64,000 nucleotides of DNA from NCBI RefSeq assembly GCF_003752175.1, contig NZ_RJVF01000001.1, positions 62,001 through 126,000 of the forward strand, given 5' to 3'. Source of the stretch: Comamonas sp. BIGb0124 (GTDB taxonomy: Bacteria > Pseudomonadota > Gammaproteobacteria > Burkholderiales > Burkholderiaceae_C). Below, one piece after another: positions 10,966-20,347 of this stretch (position 1 is its first letter; each line of letters begins with the position of its first letter). A program made the translations under genes and the position numbers. The notes below the pieces were generated by a model, which ran no database searches, had not been told where the DNA came from, and was given only the letters and a program-made list of their open reading frames with translations.

Positions 10966-11856
10966 ATGCGACTCAGACTGCTCCAGATGTTTTGCGAGGT
11001 GGTCCGCTGCGGCGGATTCTCTTCGGCCGCCCGTGCCACGCACGCCTCGCAATCGGCGGTCAGCAAGGCCGTACGGCAGCTCGAGGAGGACGTCGGCACG
11101 CCGCTGCTCGAGCGCCGCAGTTCGCCGCCTCAGCTCACGCCGGCCGGCGAGATCGTCTACCGGCATGCGCAGATCATCCTGGAGGAGCAGCAGCGCATAC
11201 ACAACGATCTGGACGAATTGCGCGGCCTGCGCCGGGGCGAGCTGCGGCTGGGCCTGCCGCCGCTGGGCAGCGCCAGCCTGTTCGCGCCGCTGCTGGCGGT
11301 GTATCGCAAGCAGCATCCTCTGGTGGAGATCAAACTGATCGAGCACGGCAGCCGCCGGCTGGAAACGCTGCTGCTGGCCGGCGAACTCGAGCTGGCGGCC
11401 ACGCTGGGGCCTTTTTCGGACGACCTCGACGTCCAGCCGGTGTGCAAGGAGCCGCTGATGGCGGTGCTGCCGACCGATCACCCCCTGGCCAGCACGCCCC
11501 GCCTCAGCCTGGTCGATCTGGCCGATACGCCTTTCATCTTTTTCGAGGCCGGATTCGCCCTCAACGACCAGTTGCGCCAGGCCTGCCTGCATCAGGGCTT
11601 CGAGCCGACGGAGGGCGTGCGCAGCGGCCAGATCGACTTCATCCTGGCCCTGGTGGCGGCCGGCCAAGGGGTGGCGTTCCTGCCGCGCCTGATGGTCTAT
11701 CAGCAGAAACTGCGGCAGGTGAGGTTTGTGCCGCTGACCAGCGACAAGGGCACCGACTGGGAACTGGCCCTGGCCTGGCGGCGCGGCGCTCACCTGTCGG
11801 CGGCGGCGCAGGCCTGGCTGACGCTGGCTCGGGAACGCATTCCGCACGAGGCCTGA
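10966..11856 (+). CDS. LysR-family regulator, CidR-like
   Basis: A 296-residue LysR-type regulator. The N-terminal winged helix-turn-helix (FSSAARATHASQSAVSKAVRQLEEDVGTPLLER) occupies residues 1-65, and the periplasmic-binding-protein-like effector domain about 90-290. It diverges from lrgAB, the arrangement seen for CidR and the cidAB/lrgAB operons, where the inducer is acetate or a related metabolite. Control of lrgAB is therefore a context-based inference. No partner gene lies downstream in the same unit: the CoA transferase starts 102 bp later. Confidence 0.88.
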   Translation: MRLRLLQMFCEVVRCGGFSSAARATHASQSAVSKAVRQLEEDVGTPLLERRSSPPQLTPAGEIVYRHAQIILEEQQRIHNDLDELRGLRRGELRLGLPPLGSASLFAPLLAVYRKQHPLVEIKLIEHGSRRLETLLLAGELELAATLGPFSDDLDVQPVCKEPLMAVLPTDHPLASTPRLSLVDLADTPFIFFEAGFALNDQLRQACLHQGFEPTEGVRSGQIDFILALVAAGQGVAFLPRLMVYQQKLRQVRFVPLTSDKGTDWELALAWRRGAHLSAAAQAWLTLARERIPHEA

Positions 11857-11958
11857 GCACCGGGCGGGGACGTTGCCCGGGGTTACACCGGGTGCCCGCG
11901 ACGCCGCAGCGGACCTATAACGGACTTGTCGTTGTTCGTTCCGCAGAAAGGCCTCACG

Positions 11959-12972
11959 ATGAATCGCCAGACCCGTACGCCGGCATCCGCCCCCTCTCCT
12001 GACCAGACGCCCTCGAAACCTGTGCCGGTCGCCGCCGGCCGGACCTCCTCTGCCTCGGCGGCCCGCAAGCCTGCGGTATCGCGCGCTTCCGCAAAGTCTT
12101 CGGACCGGGTGCTGCGGGGCACCCGCATCGTCAGCCTCGCGCTCAACCTGCCCGGCCCGGCGGCGCTGATGCGGCTGCGTGAACTGGGCGCCACCTGCCT
12201 CAAGATCGAGCCGCCGGCGGGCGACCCCATGGCGCGCTACAGCACGGCGGCCTACGAGGCCCTGCACCGGGGCGTGCGCGTGCTGAGCCTGGATCTCAAG
12301 ACCGAAGCCGGCCACGCCAGGCTGATGAAACAGCTGGCGAAGACCGATGTGCTGCTGACCTCGTTCCGCCCTTCGGCGCTCGCTCGCCTGAAGCTCGATG
12401 CGGCAACGCTGCGTGCCAGCCTGCCCGAGCTGTCGACCGTGGCCATCGTCGGGGCTCCGGGCGCGCGAGCGGAACGGCCGGGCCATGACCTGACCTACCT
12501 GGCCGAACAGGATCTGCTGACCGGCACCGATCTGCCCGCCACGCTGTACGCCGACATGGCGGGCTCGATGCAGGCCGTCGAGGCGGTCCTCGGCTGCGTG
12601 CTGCACCGTGCCACGCAGGGCCGCGGCCGGCACTGCACGGTGGCGCTGTCGGAGGCCGTGCAGGTCATGGCCCTGCCGCGCACCTGGGGCCTGACCACGC
12701 CGGATGCCGTGATCGGCGGCCGCCACGCCGGCTACCACGTGTACGCCTGCAGCGACGGCCGTGTCGCGCTCGCCGCGCTGGAACCGCACTTTGCGGCCTG
12801 CCTGTGCAAGGCCGTGGGCCTGCAGCCCGACGCGGGCGAAGTCACGCTGGAGTTGCTCAAGCCCACCTCGCGGCAACACATCGCCGGCTTCATGGCCGCC
12901 CGCACGCGGGCCGAGATCCAGCGGCTGGGCGAACTGTACGACTTGCCGCTGGAAGTGATGAAGGCGGCGTGA
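11959..12972 (+). CDS. CaiB/BaiF family III CoA-transferase or racemase
   Basis: A 337-residue member of the family III CoA-transferase/alpha-methylacyl-CoA racemase group. The ATG at 11959 is preceded by GAAAGG. After a Ser/Pro/Ala/Lys-rich tail of about 50 residues, the family start GTRIVSLALNLPGPAALMRLRELGA is followed by LKIEPPAGDPM. The catalytic Asp would be Asp199 in LYADMAGS, and GRGRHCTVALSEAV follows. It is shorter than formyl-CoA transferase (about 400) and closer to the racemase group (350-380), so the C-terminal part is reduced. The N-terminal tail is unusual. Substrate is unknown, and no acyl-CoA genes adjoin it. Confidence 0.82.
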   Translation: MNRQTRTPASAPSPDQTPSKPVPVAAGRTSSASAARKPAVSRASAKSSDRVLRGTRIVSLALNLPGPAALMRLRELGATCLKIEPPAGDPMARYSTAAYEALHRGVRVLSLDLKTEAGHARLMKQLAKTDVLLTSFRPSALARLKLDAATLRASLPELSTVAIVGAPGARAERPGHDLTYLAEQDLLTGTDLPATLYADMAGSMQAVEAVLGCVLHRATQGRGRHCTVALSEAVQVMALPRTWGLTTPDAVIGGRHAGYHVYACSDGRVALAALEPHFAACLCKAVGLQPDAGEVTLELLKPTSRQHIAGFMAARTRAEIQRLGELYDLPLEVMKAA

Positions 12973-13037
12973 GGGGCCGGTATCGCCGGCCCCATCCAGA
13001 CGGCGCACGAGGCGCCCCGCGACATCCGGCATCCCCA

Positions 13038-13082
13038 TGAAAAACACCCCGGAGGCTGGAGCGACATCCAGCTTCCGGGGTG
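13038..13082 (-). terminator. tctA-side intrinsic terminator
   Basis: A 16-bp stem (13045-13060 with 13067-13082, one G-T wobble) closes a 6-base loop. On the minus strand it is followed by five T residues, so it terminates the tctCBA transcript, whose last stop is at 13140. It may also slow transcription from the CoA-transferase side. Confidence 0.85.
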
Positions 13083-13139
13083 CGGTTCGAGACGCCGGCG
13101 TGCGGCGGCTGCGGCCGGGTGGCGCAGCCTGTGCGCGGA

Positions 13140-14666
13140 TCAGGCTTCGGGCACCTCGATCAGTTTCTTGCGCGTGATGCGTCGGTAGAGCATGGGGCCC
13201 AGCACCACGGCGGCGGCCAGCACCCACAGCACCAGGGTGACCGGGCTGCTCCACAGGATGGCGGTGTCGCCGTTGGTGATCGACAAGGCACGGCGCAGGT
13301 TCTGCTCCATCATGTCGCCCAGAACCACCCCCAGCACCATCGGCGCCATCGGCACGTTGAGCTTGCGCAGCAGGTAGCCGATCCCGCCGATGACGACCAC
13401 CGCCATCAGGTCGAAGGTGGTGGCGCTGATGGCATACACGCCGATGAAGCTGACCGCCAGGATGCCGGGCACCAGCAGCCAGCCCGGAATGGACAGCATG
13501 GAGGCGAACACCCGCACCATGGGCACGTTCATGAAGAACAGCATCACGTTGGCGATGAACATCGAGGCGATCAGGCCCCACACCAGTTCGGGCTGCTGAT
13601 CGAACAGCACGGGGCCCGGCGTGATGTTGTAGAGCGTGAGCGCGCCCATCATCACGGCCGTCGTACCCGAGCCCGGCACACCCAGCGTCAGCATGGGAAT
13701 GAAGGAGCCGGTGGCGGCGCTGTTGTTGGCGGCCTCGGGTGCCGTCAAGCCACGCATGTCGCCCTTGCCGAACTTCGCGTTGGGATCCCGGCCTTCGGAA
13801 TACCGCTTTTCATTGGCATAGGCCACGGCCGAGGCAACGCTGGCGCCGGCCCCCGGCAGCACGCCGATGACGAAGCCCAGCAGCCCGCCCCGCGCGGTGC
13901 TGCCCGCGGTGAAGCGCAGTTCCTTCAGGTTGAACAGCTTGCGCTCGCTCGCCGGCACCTCGACGCTGATGCCCGAGAGCTTGTTCTCCAGCATCTGCAG
14001 CATCTCGGCCACCGCGAACAGGCCGATCACGACCACCACGAAGTCCAGGCCGTCGGCCAGGTGCGGCATGTCGAAGGTGTAGCGGTAGACACCGGAGTTG
14101 GAGTCCACGCCGACCGTGGCGATGGTCAGGCCGATCGCGGCCGCCAGCACACCCTTGACGGGCTGATCGCCCAGCAGGCTGGTGAGCGCGCAGAAGGCGA
14201 AGACCATCAGCACGAAGTACTCGGCAGGGCCGAATGCCAGCGCCCAGCGGGCCAGGAACGGTGCGAACGCCGTGATGCCGATGATGGCGATCAGCGAGCC
14301 GATGAAGGAGGACCAGGCCGACAGCGACAGGGCCACGCTGGCCAGGCCCTGGCGTGCCATGGGATAACCGTCGAGCGTGGTCATCACCGCCGCGGCCTCG
14401 CCCGGCACGTTGATCAGGATGGAGGTGATGCGGCCGCCGTACTCGGCCCCCACATACACCGCCGCCAGCAGGATCAGCGCGGTGTCGGGCGGCAGGCCCA
14501 TGGCAAAGGCGATGGGCACCAGCATGGCCACGCCGTTGACCGGCCCCAGGCCCGGCAGCACCCCCACGATGGTGCCGATGAACGAACCGATCAGCGCGAC
14601 CAGCAGGTTGGTACCCGAGAACGCGACGCCGAAACCCAGCGCCAGATGATCGAACATGCCACTCAT
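13140..14666 (-). CDS. tctA: Tripartite tricarboxylate transporter, large membrane subunit TctA
   Basis: A 508-residue permease with about 11-12 membrane segments, the normal TctA size. It carries the family landmarks GTIVGVLPGLGPVNGVAMLVPIA near the N-terminus, AEYGGRITSILINVPGE, and the second internal-repeat motif FVIGVLPGAGASVASAVAY with TLGVPGSGTTAVMMGAL. With TctB and the periplasmic receptor TctC it imports citrate or another carboxylate using the ion gradient. The start MSGMFDHLALGF overlaps the tctB stop by four bases (ATGA), so the two are translationally coupled. A terminator follows the gene. Confidence 0.95.
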   Translation of the reverse strand: MSGMFDHLALGFGVAFSGTNLLVALIGSFIGTIVGVLPGLGPVNGVAMLVPIAFAMGLPPDTALILLAAVYVGAEYGGRITSILINVPGEAAAVMTTLDGYPMARQGLASVALSLSAWSSFIGSLIAIIGITAFAPFLARWALAFGPAEYFVLMVFAFCALTSLLGDQPVKGVLAAAIGLTIATVGVDSNSGVYRYTFDMPHLADGLDFVVVVIGLFAVAEMLQMLENKLSGISVEVPASERKLFNLKELRFTAGSTARGGLLGFVIGVLPGAGASVASAVAYANEKRYSEGRDPNAKFGKGDMRGLTAPEAANNSAATGSFIPMLTLGVPGSGTTAVMMGALTLYNITPGPVLFDQQPELVWGLIASMFIANVMLFFMNVPMVRVFASMLSIPGWLLVPGILAVSFIGVYAISATTFDLMAVVVIGGIGYLLRKLNVPMAPMVLGVVLGDMMEQNLRRALSITNGDTAILWSSPVTLVLWVLAAAVVLGPMLYRRITRKKLIEVPEA

Positions 14667-15106
14667 AAGACACCCTCCAGCCAGCCCAGCGGCAGCACCA
14701 CGTCGAGCGCGCGGTCGAACAGGAAAAAGAAGAACACGCTCATCACGATGCCGCCGATCACGCACTTGAGCCAGGTGCCGTCGAACAGCCGGCCCACCAG
14801 CGTGGCGACGATGGCGGTCGAGAGGATGAAGCCCAGCCACTGGAACATCAGCGCATAGGCCACGACCAGCCCGAGCATGAGCAGGATGCGCGGCGTGGCA
14901 CCGGGCGGATTGGGCTCGACATCGCCACCGCCCTTGAGCACCAGGCGCAGCCCGCACAGGCCGATCACCGCAGCCAGCAGCAGCGGGAAGGCACGGGGAC
15001 CGACGGGTTCGTAGGCGAAGGGGGCCTGCAGGTCGTGGCCGAACCACGTGAGGAAGGCGGCCAGCAGCAGGGCCGCCACCCCCAGGAGTCTGTCATTGAG
15101 GATCAT
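14663..15106 (-). CDS. tctB: Tripartite tricarboxylate transporter, small membrane subunit TctB
   Basis: A 147-residue protein with four predicted membrane helices, matching TctB: an N-terminal helix, the EPVGPRAFPLLLAAVIGLCGL segment and a C-terminal helix pair with FFFLFDRALDVVLPLGWLEG. It lies between tctC (21 bp upstream) and tctA (ATGA overlap). Confidence 0.9.
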   Translation of the reverse strand: MILNDRLLGVAALLLAAFLTWFGHDLQAPFAYEPVGPRAFPLLLAAVIGLCGLRLVLKGGGDVEPNPPGATPRILLMLGLVVAYALMFQWLGFILSTAIVATLVGRLFDGTWLKCVIGGIVMSVFFFFLFDRALDVVLPLGWLEGVL

Positions 15107-15127
15107 GCAACGCTCCGTACGGACGAC

Positions 15128-16123
15128 TTACTTGATGAGCTCGAACGACTTGGCGAGTTCGGCGTACTCTTTGGTGCGGGCCTTGACGTAGGTGTCGAGC
15201 TCGGGACCGGTGAGGTTGAAGGGGAACAGGCCTTGCTGGACCTGTGCCTTGGCAAACTCGGGCGTGCCCATGGTCTTGTCGAAGGCCTGCTTCCAGAAGT
15301 TGTAGTCGGCATCGCTGACCTTGGGTCCGACATAGAAGCCGCGGATGATGGGCCATTCGATCTTGAAGCCCTGCTCGGCCGCGGTCGGCACGTTGGCGAG
15401 CTTGCCCGGCAGGCGTTCGCTGTGATAGACGGCCAGGATGCGGATGGGTGCGCCGCCGTCGAGCATGGTGGCGGCCTCGGCAGCATCGCCCATGTAGGCC
15501 TGGATATGACCGCCGCGCAGGGCCGTGACGGCTTCGCCGCCGCCTTCGAAGGCCACGAAACGCATCTTCTTGTAATCGACGCCGGCGGCCTTGGCCGTCA
15601 ATGCGGCTTTCATCCAGTCCTGGCTGCCGATGGAGCCGCCCGCACCCAGCACGATCTTGGTCGGATCGGCCTTGAAGGCTTCCATCAGGCTCTTGAGATC
15701 CTTGTGGGGGGAGTCGTCGCGCACCACGGCCACACCGTAGTCGGCACCGACGGCGGCCAGCCAGCGCACGTCGTCGACGGTGTACTTGCCGAACTTGCCC
15801 TGGGCCAGGTTGAGCAGCGATCCGCCGGAGAACGCCACCACGGCATTGCCGTCGGCCGGACGCTGGGCGATGACGCTGTTGTAGGCCACGGCACCGATGC
15901 CGCCGGGCATGTAGACGATGCGCATGGGTTTTTCCAGCGCCTTGCTGTCGCGCAGCGCGCCCTGGGCCAGGCGGCAGGTCAGATCGAAGCCGCCGCCGGG
16001 CTGGGCCGGTGCGATGCATTCCGGCCGGTTGGGTTCGGCGTGGGCGGGGGCGGCAACCAGTGCGGCGGCAACGCCGGCAGCAGCGGCCAGCGGCAGGATG
16101 TGACGGGTCCAGAGGGTGCGCAT
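15128..16123 (-). CDS. tctC: Periplasmic tricarboxylate-binding receptor TctC (Bug family)
   Basis: A 331-residue secreted receptor. The ATG at 16123 follows an AGGAG ribosome site; residues 1-25 are a Sec signal peptide ending in AHA. ECIAPAQPGGGFDLTCR is the Bug-family ligand loop, and the C-terminal part (TPEFAKAQVQQGLFPFNLTGPELDTYVKARTKEYAELAKSFELIK) matches the family tail. It delivers carboxylates to TctBA. It begins the tctCBA unit, 170 bp downstream of tctE, and its promoter should lie in that gap. A broken relative is at 33.5-33.8 kb. Confidence 0.92.
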   Translation of the reverse strand: MRTLWTRHILPLAAAAGVAAALVAAPAHAEPNRPECIAPAQPGGGFDLTCRLAQGALRDSKALEKPMRIVYMPGGIGAVAYNSVIAQRPADGNAVVAFSGGSLLNLAQGKFGKYTVDDVRWLAAVGADYGVAVVRDDSPHKDLKSLMEAFKADPTKIVLGAGGSIGSQDWMKAALTAKAAGVDYKKMRFVAFEGGGEAVTALRGGHIQAYMGDAAEAATMLDGGAPIRILAVYHSERLPGKLANVPTAAEQGFKIEWPIIRGFYVGPKVSDADYNFWKQAFDKTMGTPEFAKAQVQQGLFPFNLTGPELDTYVKARTKEYAELAKSFELIK

Positions 16124-16230
16124 ATGTAGGTCTCCTGTGTTGTTGGCAATCGACGGCCGGTCGTGGAGGTGCACGGGCCGCTCGGCGCCGCGCGGTGCTC
16201 CACGGGCGATGCCATCGTATTCAGCGCTGC

Positions 16231-16246
16231 CTTTCGATCACCTTTC
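16231..16246. promoter_or_regulatory. Candidate TctD direct-repeat site
   Basis: CTTTC occurs at 16231 and again at 16242, an 11-bp step that suits tandem binding of OmpR/PhoB-type regulators on one DNA face, inside the 170-bp gap between tctE and tctC. Only two short half-sites are seen, so this is tentative. Confidence 0.3.
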
Positions 16247-16293
16247 AAACAAGGGTTATTCCCATGCAAGGGATTTCCCAGCCGGGAACGCAC

Positions 16294-17832
16294 TCAGGGC
16301 CGTGCGTCTTCGCCCGGCGCACCGAACACCATGACGGCGTTCAGGCCACCCGCCCCGCCCTGCGCATCGGCCGGACGGTTGTGAAGCGTCAGCCGGGCTC
16401 CATGCAGGGTGGCGATGGTCTGCACGATGGCCAGTCCCAGGCCGGCGCCGGGCTGGTGTTTGCCGGCCGCGCCTCGCCGGAACCGGGTGCCGGCGCGTGC
16501 CAGGTCGTCCGCACTCATGCCGCCCCCGCTGTCTTCGACGGTCAGCCGGCAGTTGCAGCCGTCGTCGCTGACCTGGACCGTCACGCGGCCGCCGGGCGGC
16601 GTGTAGCGCAGGGCGTTGTCGACCAGGTTGCTCAAGGCCTCCTGCAGCAGCCACTCGACGGCCTGGACGCGGGCCCCGCCTTCCGGCGAGACCGTGGCGA
16701 AATCCAGCCCCAGATCGATGCGACGTGCACGCGCGATGGGCCACATGCTGCGCACCACCTGCTCGGCCAGCGCGCAGAGATCGACCGAAGCGGTGGGCAG
16801 GCCGCCTTCGGCCAGCGACAGATCGCGGGCCTTGGCCAGGGACAGCATCTGGTTGGTGAGCCGCTCGGCACGCGTCAGGCCGTTCTGCATGGCATCGAGC
16901 GCCGCCCGCATCTCGACCGGGTCCTGCTCGCGCAGCGCATAGCTCATCTGCGTGCGCAGCACGGCCAACGGGGTGCGCAACTGGTGCGAGGCATCGTCGA
17001 GGAACTGGCGCTGGGTGCGCGCCATTTCTGCATATCGCGCCATCAACCGGTTGACCGAATCGACCAGCGGGCGCACCTCCGACGGCAGACCGGTGGCTTC
17101 GACCGGTGCGAGATCGTCCGGTGCGCGCCCGTCGAGTTCTTCACGCAGGCGCAGCAACGGCCGCAGCGTGATCACCACGCCCGCGACCAGCAGCAGCACG
17201 CTGATGACGACCAGCAACACGTCGCGTTCGACGGAGCGGCTGATCATGGCCGCTTCGAACTGCTCGCGCTCTTCGAGGCCCTCGGCCACCTGGACGATGA
17301 TGTGGCTGCCTTCGCGGCCGGCGATCGGCGGCCGGGCTTCGCGCAGCAGCGTGGCCACACGCACGGGCTCGTCGAAATACAGCGCGTTGTAGATCTGCGG
17401 CACGCCCGGCTCGAGGGAATCGGGCGGCATCGGCAGGGCCGGACTGCCGACCTCGGCCAGTCCGTCTTCGGTGGCCACACGGAAATACACCGTGCCTTCG
17501 ACCGTCAGCTCGAAGAATTCGAGCAACAGGTACGGTTGCTCGACAGCCAGACCGCCGCTGGCCGTCGAGGTGTTGTAGTCGATGGCGCGCAGGGCACCGA
17601 TGAGGGCCCGGTCGTGGGCGATGTCGACCTGGGTGCGCAGGTACTGCAACGACCACAGCACACTGGCCCCCATGATGAGCATGAGGCCCGGCACCAGCCA
17701 CAGCAGCAGGCTGCCCTTGAGACTGTGCGGGCGCCATCGCCTGCGCCGGCCTGGCGGCGGCAGCGGCGCAGGCGCAGCATGGGCACCCGTGCCTGCGGCA
17801 GCGCGGTCGGCGGTCGGGGGCTCGCCGCTCAT
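16294..17832 (-). CDS. tctE: Sensor histidine kinase TctE
   Basis: A 512-residue inner-membrane sensor kinase. Two membrane helices (about 41-62 and 204-224) flank a periplasmic sensor domain of some 140 residues. The H-box DDASHQLRTPLAVLR holds the phosphorylated His283. The ATPase domain shows the N-box NLVDNALRYTP, G1 DSGGGM and G2 GAGLGLAI. The first 40 residues are Pro/Ala/Arg-rich. It overlaps tctD by four bases (ATGA) and sits directly upstream of tctCBA on the same strand, so it most likely senses the substrate carboxylate for that transporter. Confidence 0.92.
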   Translation of the reverse strand: MSGEPPTADRAAAGTGAHAAPAPLPPPGRRRRWRPHSLKGSLLLWLVPGLMLIMGASVLWSLQYLRTQVDIAHDRALIGALRAIDYNTSTASGGLAVEQPYLLLEFFELTVEGTVYFRVATEDGLAEVGSPALPMPPDSLEPGVPQIYNALYFDEPVRVATLLREARPPIAGREGSHIIVQVAEGLEEREQFEAAMISRSVERDVLLVVISVLLLVAGVVITLRPLLRLREELDGRAPDDLAPVEATGLPSEVRPLVDSVNRLMARYAEMARTQRQFLDDASHQLRTPLAVLRTQMSYALREQDPVEMRAALDAMQNGLTRAERLTNQMLSLAKARDLSLAEGGLPTASVDLCALAEQVVRSMWPIARARRIDLGLDFATVSPEGGARVQAVEWLLQEALSNLVDNALRYTPPGGRVTVQVSDDGCNCRLTVEDSGGGMSADDLARAGTRFRRGAAGKHQPGAGLGLAIVQTIATLHGARLTLHNRPADAQGGAGGLNAVMVFGAPGEDARP

Positions 17833-18563
17833 GCGTTGCGCAGGGGCCGCACATGCACCGGGGGACCGTCGGCGGCATGGGGTTCGGTCGCAGGGCCGTC
17901 TTCTTCCAGGCTGTAGCCCAGGCCGCGCAGCGTGACGATCTGCGCCCCCGTGCCCACGAGCTTCTTGCGCAGGCGGTGGACCAGCACCTCGATGATCTCG
18001 AGATTGACGTCGGACTCGCCCTGGAACACCCGGTCGATGATCTGCTGTTTGTTGATGGCTTCGCCGCTGCGCTGGATCAGGGCGCGCAGCACGGCGTGTT
18101 CGCGCGGCGACAGCGCCAGCGCGTCGCCCCGCACGGTGAAACGCTGGCTGCCCACGTCCAGCGACAGCGGGCCGCAGCTCAGGCGCGGGTGGTCGCGGCC
18201 ACGGCTGCGGCGCACCAGGGCCTGCAGCCGGGCCTCGAGCTCCTCGACCATGAAAGGCTTGGGCAGGAAATCGTCGGCGCCGCTCTTGAGCGTGCCCACG
18301 CGCTCGCCCAGCGAATCGCGGGCCGTGAGGACCAGCACGGGCGTGCGGTCGTCGCGTGCCCGCAGGCGTTCGAGCACGCCGTGGCCGTCGAGTCCCGGCA
18401 GGCCCAGGTCGAGCACGACGGCATCGAAGTCCTCGGAGGCCAGCCGCCGGTCGGCGAGCACGCCGTCATCGGCCCACTCGACGACCATGCCCGACTGGCG
18501 CGCCAGCGTACGCGACAGCCAGTGAGCCAGATCGGGTTCGTCTTCGACCAACAGAATGCGCAT
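17829..18563 (-). CDS. tctD: Response regulator TctD (OmpR family)
   Basis: A 244-residue OmpR/PhoB-type regulator. The receiver domain starts MRILLVEDEPDLAHWL; the phosphoacceptor is Asp52 in VVLDLGLPGLDG, and the KPF switch lysine follows SGADDFLP. The C-terminal winged helix (LSPREHAVLRALIQRSGEAINKQ... through VHRLRKKL) binds DNA. I chose the ATG at 18563 over an upstream start because it matches the receiver N-terminus exactly. It is first in the tctDE pair, and its stop overlaps the tctE start. Confidence 0.93.
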   Translation of the reverse strand: MRILLVEDEPDLAHWLSRTLARQSGMVVEWADDGVLADRRLASEDFDAVVLDLGLPGLDGHGVLERLRARDDRTPVLVLTARDSLGERVGTLKSGADDFLPKPFMVEELEARLQALVRRSRGRDHPRLSCGPLSLDVGSQRFTVRGDALALSPREHAVLRALIQRSGEAINKQQIIDRVFQGESDVNLEIIEVLVHRLRKKLVGTGAQIVTLRGLGYSLEEDGPATEPHAADGPPVHVRPLRNA

Positions 18564-18620
18564 GTTCTTGTCCAGGTTGTCTCCGGGACGGCCTCGTGCA
18601 GGCCGCCCGCCTGGCACCGA

Positions 18621-20117
18621 TTATGGCGAATGGGCACGCAGCGCCTCGCCGCCCTTGAACTGAGCGAACAGCCGGGCGCTGTTGTCGTTGACACCCGAAA
18701 GCGCCGCCGGGCAGCCATGGTGTGCGAAGCGGGTGAGCACCTTGTCGAGCGCGGCCACGGCCGTGATGTCCCAGAAGTTGGCCCCCGACACGTCGATCTC
18801 CACCGCCTGTCCCGCCACGTCGCGCGGATCGAAGGACTCGATGAACGCATCGGCCGAGGCAAAGAACACCTGACCCGCAACGCGGTAGCGCCGCACGGAC
18901 TGGCCGTCTGCCCGGATCTCGTCGCGATGCCCGACATCGAGCAGCCGTGCCACCTTGAAGGTGAAGAACACACCGCTGAGCATGACGCCCACCGCCACGC
19001 CTGCGGCCAGGTTGTGGGTGGCCAGCGTGACCACCACCGTCAGTCCCATGACGACGCTGGAGGTCTTGGGGTGGCGCACCAGCGTGCGCAGCGAACCCCA
19101 GTCGAAAGTCGAGGCCGAGACCATGACCATGATCGCCACCAGCGCGACCACCGGCACCTGCGAGACCCAGGGCCTGAGCGCCACCATCAGCACCAGCAGA
19201 AAGACGCCGGCCAGCAGCGTGGACAGGCGTCCGCGCCCGCCGTACTTCACGTTGCCCACCGTCTGGCCGATCATGCCGCAGCCGGCGATGCCGCCGAACA
19301 GGCTGGCGGCCATGTTGGCGAGGCCCAGCCCGGTGCATTCGCGGTTCTTGTTGCTGGGGGTGTCGGTGAGTTCGTCGACGACGCTGGCGGTCATCATGGA
19401 TTCGAGCAGGCCCACCATGGCAATGGCCAGCGCGGGCAGCGCGATGATCTGCAGTGTCTGCCAGGTCAGCGGCACCGACGGCCAGACCAGCCACGGCAGC
19501 GTATCGGGCAGGCGGCCCAGTTCGCCCACGGTCTTGACCGGCAGGCCCAGCGTGGACGCCAGCAGCGTCAGCACCACGATGCAGATCAGGGGCGAAGGAA
19601 TGGCACGCAGCACCGGAATGCGCAGCAGCGGCAGGCCGTAGATGATGGCGAGGCCCAGCGCCAGCAGGCCCCAGGTGGTCGCATTGGCGCCGGCCAACTG
19701 CGGCAGCTGGGCGGCAAAGATCAGGATCGCCAGTGCATTGACGAAGCCCGTGCGCACCGAACTGCTGACGAAGCGCATCAGCACGCCCAGGCGCAGCAGG
19801 CCGAACACGATCTGGATCAAGCCGGCCAGGAGGCCCGCAGCCAGCAGGTAGGCCAGCCCGTGCGACGCCACCAGGGGTGCGGCGACCAGGGCCACCGATC
19901 CGGCGGCCGCCGTCACCATGGCCGGCCGGCCGCCGGTGAACGCGATGACGATGCCGAGCACGAACGACGCGAACAGGCCGACCTGCGGATCGATGCCGGC
20001 GACGAAAGCGAAGGCGATGACTTCGGGAATGAGTGCAAAGGTGGCCACCGCGCCGGCCATGGCCTCGCGGTGCGGTGCGGCGCGCCATTGCGCCAGTTCG
20101 TGAGAAAGGAAAGACAT
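18621..20117 (-). CDS. SulP-family anion transporter with STAS domain
   Basis: A 498-residue inner-membrane transporter of the SulP (SLC26) family. The N-terminal part has about 10-12 membrane segments starting VATFALIPEVIAFAFVAGIDPQ, with the conserved GGRPAMVTAAAGSVALV repeat. The C-terminal STAS domain (about 390-490) reads VEIDVSGANFWDITAVAALDKVL. Members move sulfate, bicarbonate, molybdate or dicarboxylates; nothing here fixes the substrate. The ATG at 20117 fits the family start but lacks a clear ribosome site. tctD begins 57 bp beyond its end on the same strand but is functionally unrelated. The gap 20118-20347 upstream shows no gene. Confidence 0.9.
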   Translation of the reverse strand: MSFLSHELAQWRAAPHREAMAGAVATFALIPEVIAFAFVAGIDPQVGLFASFVLGIVIAFTGGRPAMVTAAAGSVALVAAPLVASHGLAYLLAAGLLAGLIQIVFGLLRLGVLMRFVSSSVRTGFVNALAILIFAAQLPQLAGANATTWGLLALGLAIIYGLPLLRIPVLRAIPSPLICIVVLTLLASTLGLPVKTVGELGRLPDTLPWLVWPSVPLTWQTLQIIALPALAIAMVGLLESMMTASVVDELTDTPSNKNRECTGLGLANMAASLFGGIAGCGMIGQTVGNVKYGGRGRLSTLLAGVFLLVLMVALRPWVSQVPVVALVAIMVMVSASTFDWGSLRTLVRHPKTSSVVMGLTVVVTLATHNLAAGVAVGVMLSGVFFTFKVARLLDVGHRDEIRADGQSVRRYRVAGQVFFASADAFIESFDPRDVAGQAVEIDVSGANFWDITAVAALDKVLTRFAHHGCPAALSGVNDNSARLFAQFKGGEALRAHSP

Positions 20118-20347
20118 GATGGAAATCGCAAGGAAGACCGATGAACCGCGCAGCCGCGCAAGGCACGCTTCAGGTCGAACCCGCCGGCAGACACCGGCGG
20201 AGAAAGACATCGACGAGGTGCGCGGCGCGCCGGGACAGGCGAACAGCCTGCCGGATCATCGAGGAGCGAGGCCGACGGCCAGGCCGGAAACAGCGCGCCA
20301 TTGTGACAGCCAACGAGGCACACGGCGCCGGCAGACCTGCTTCGGGC

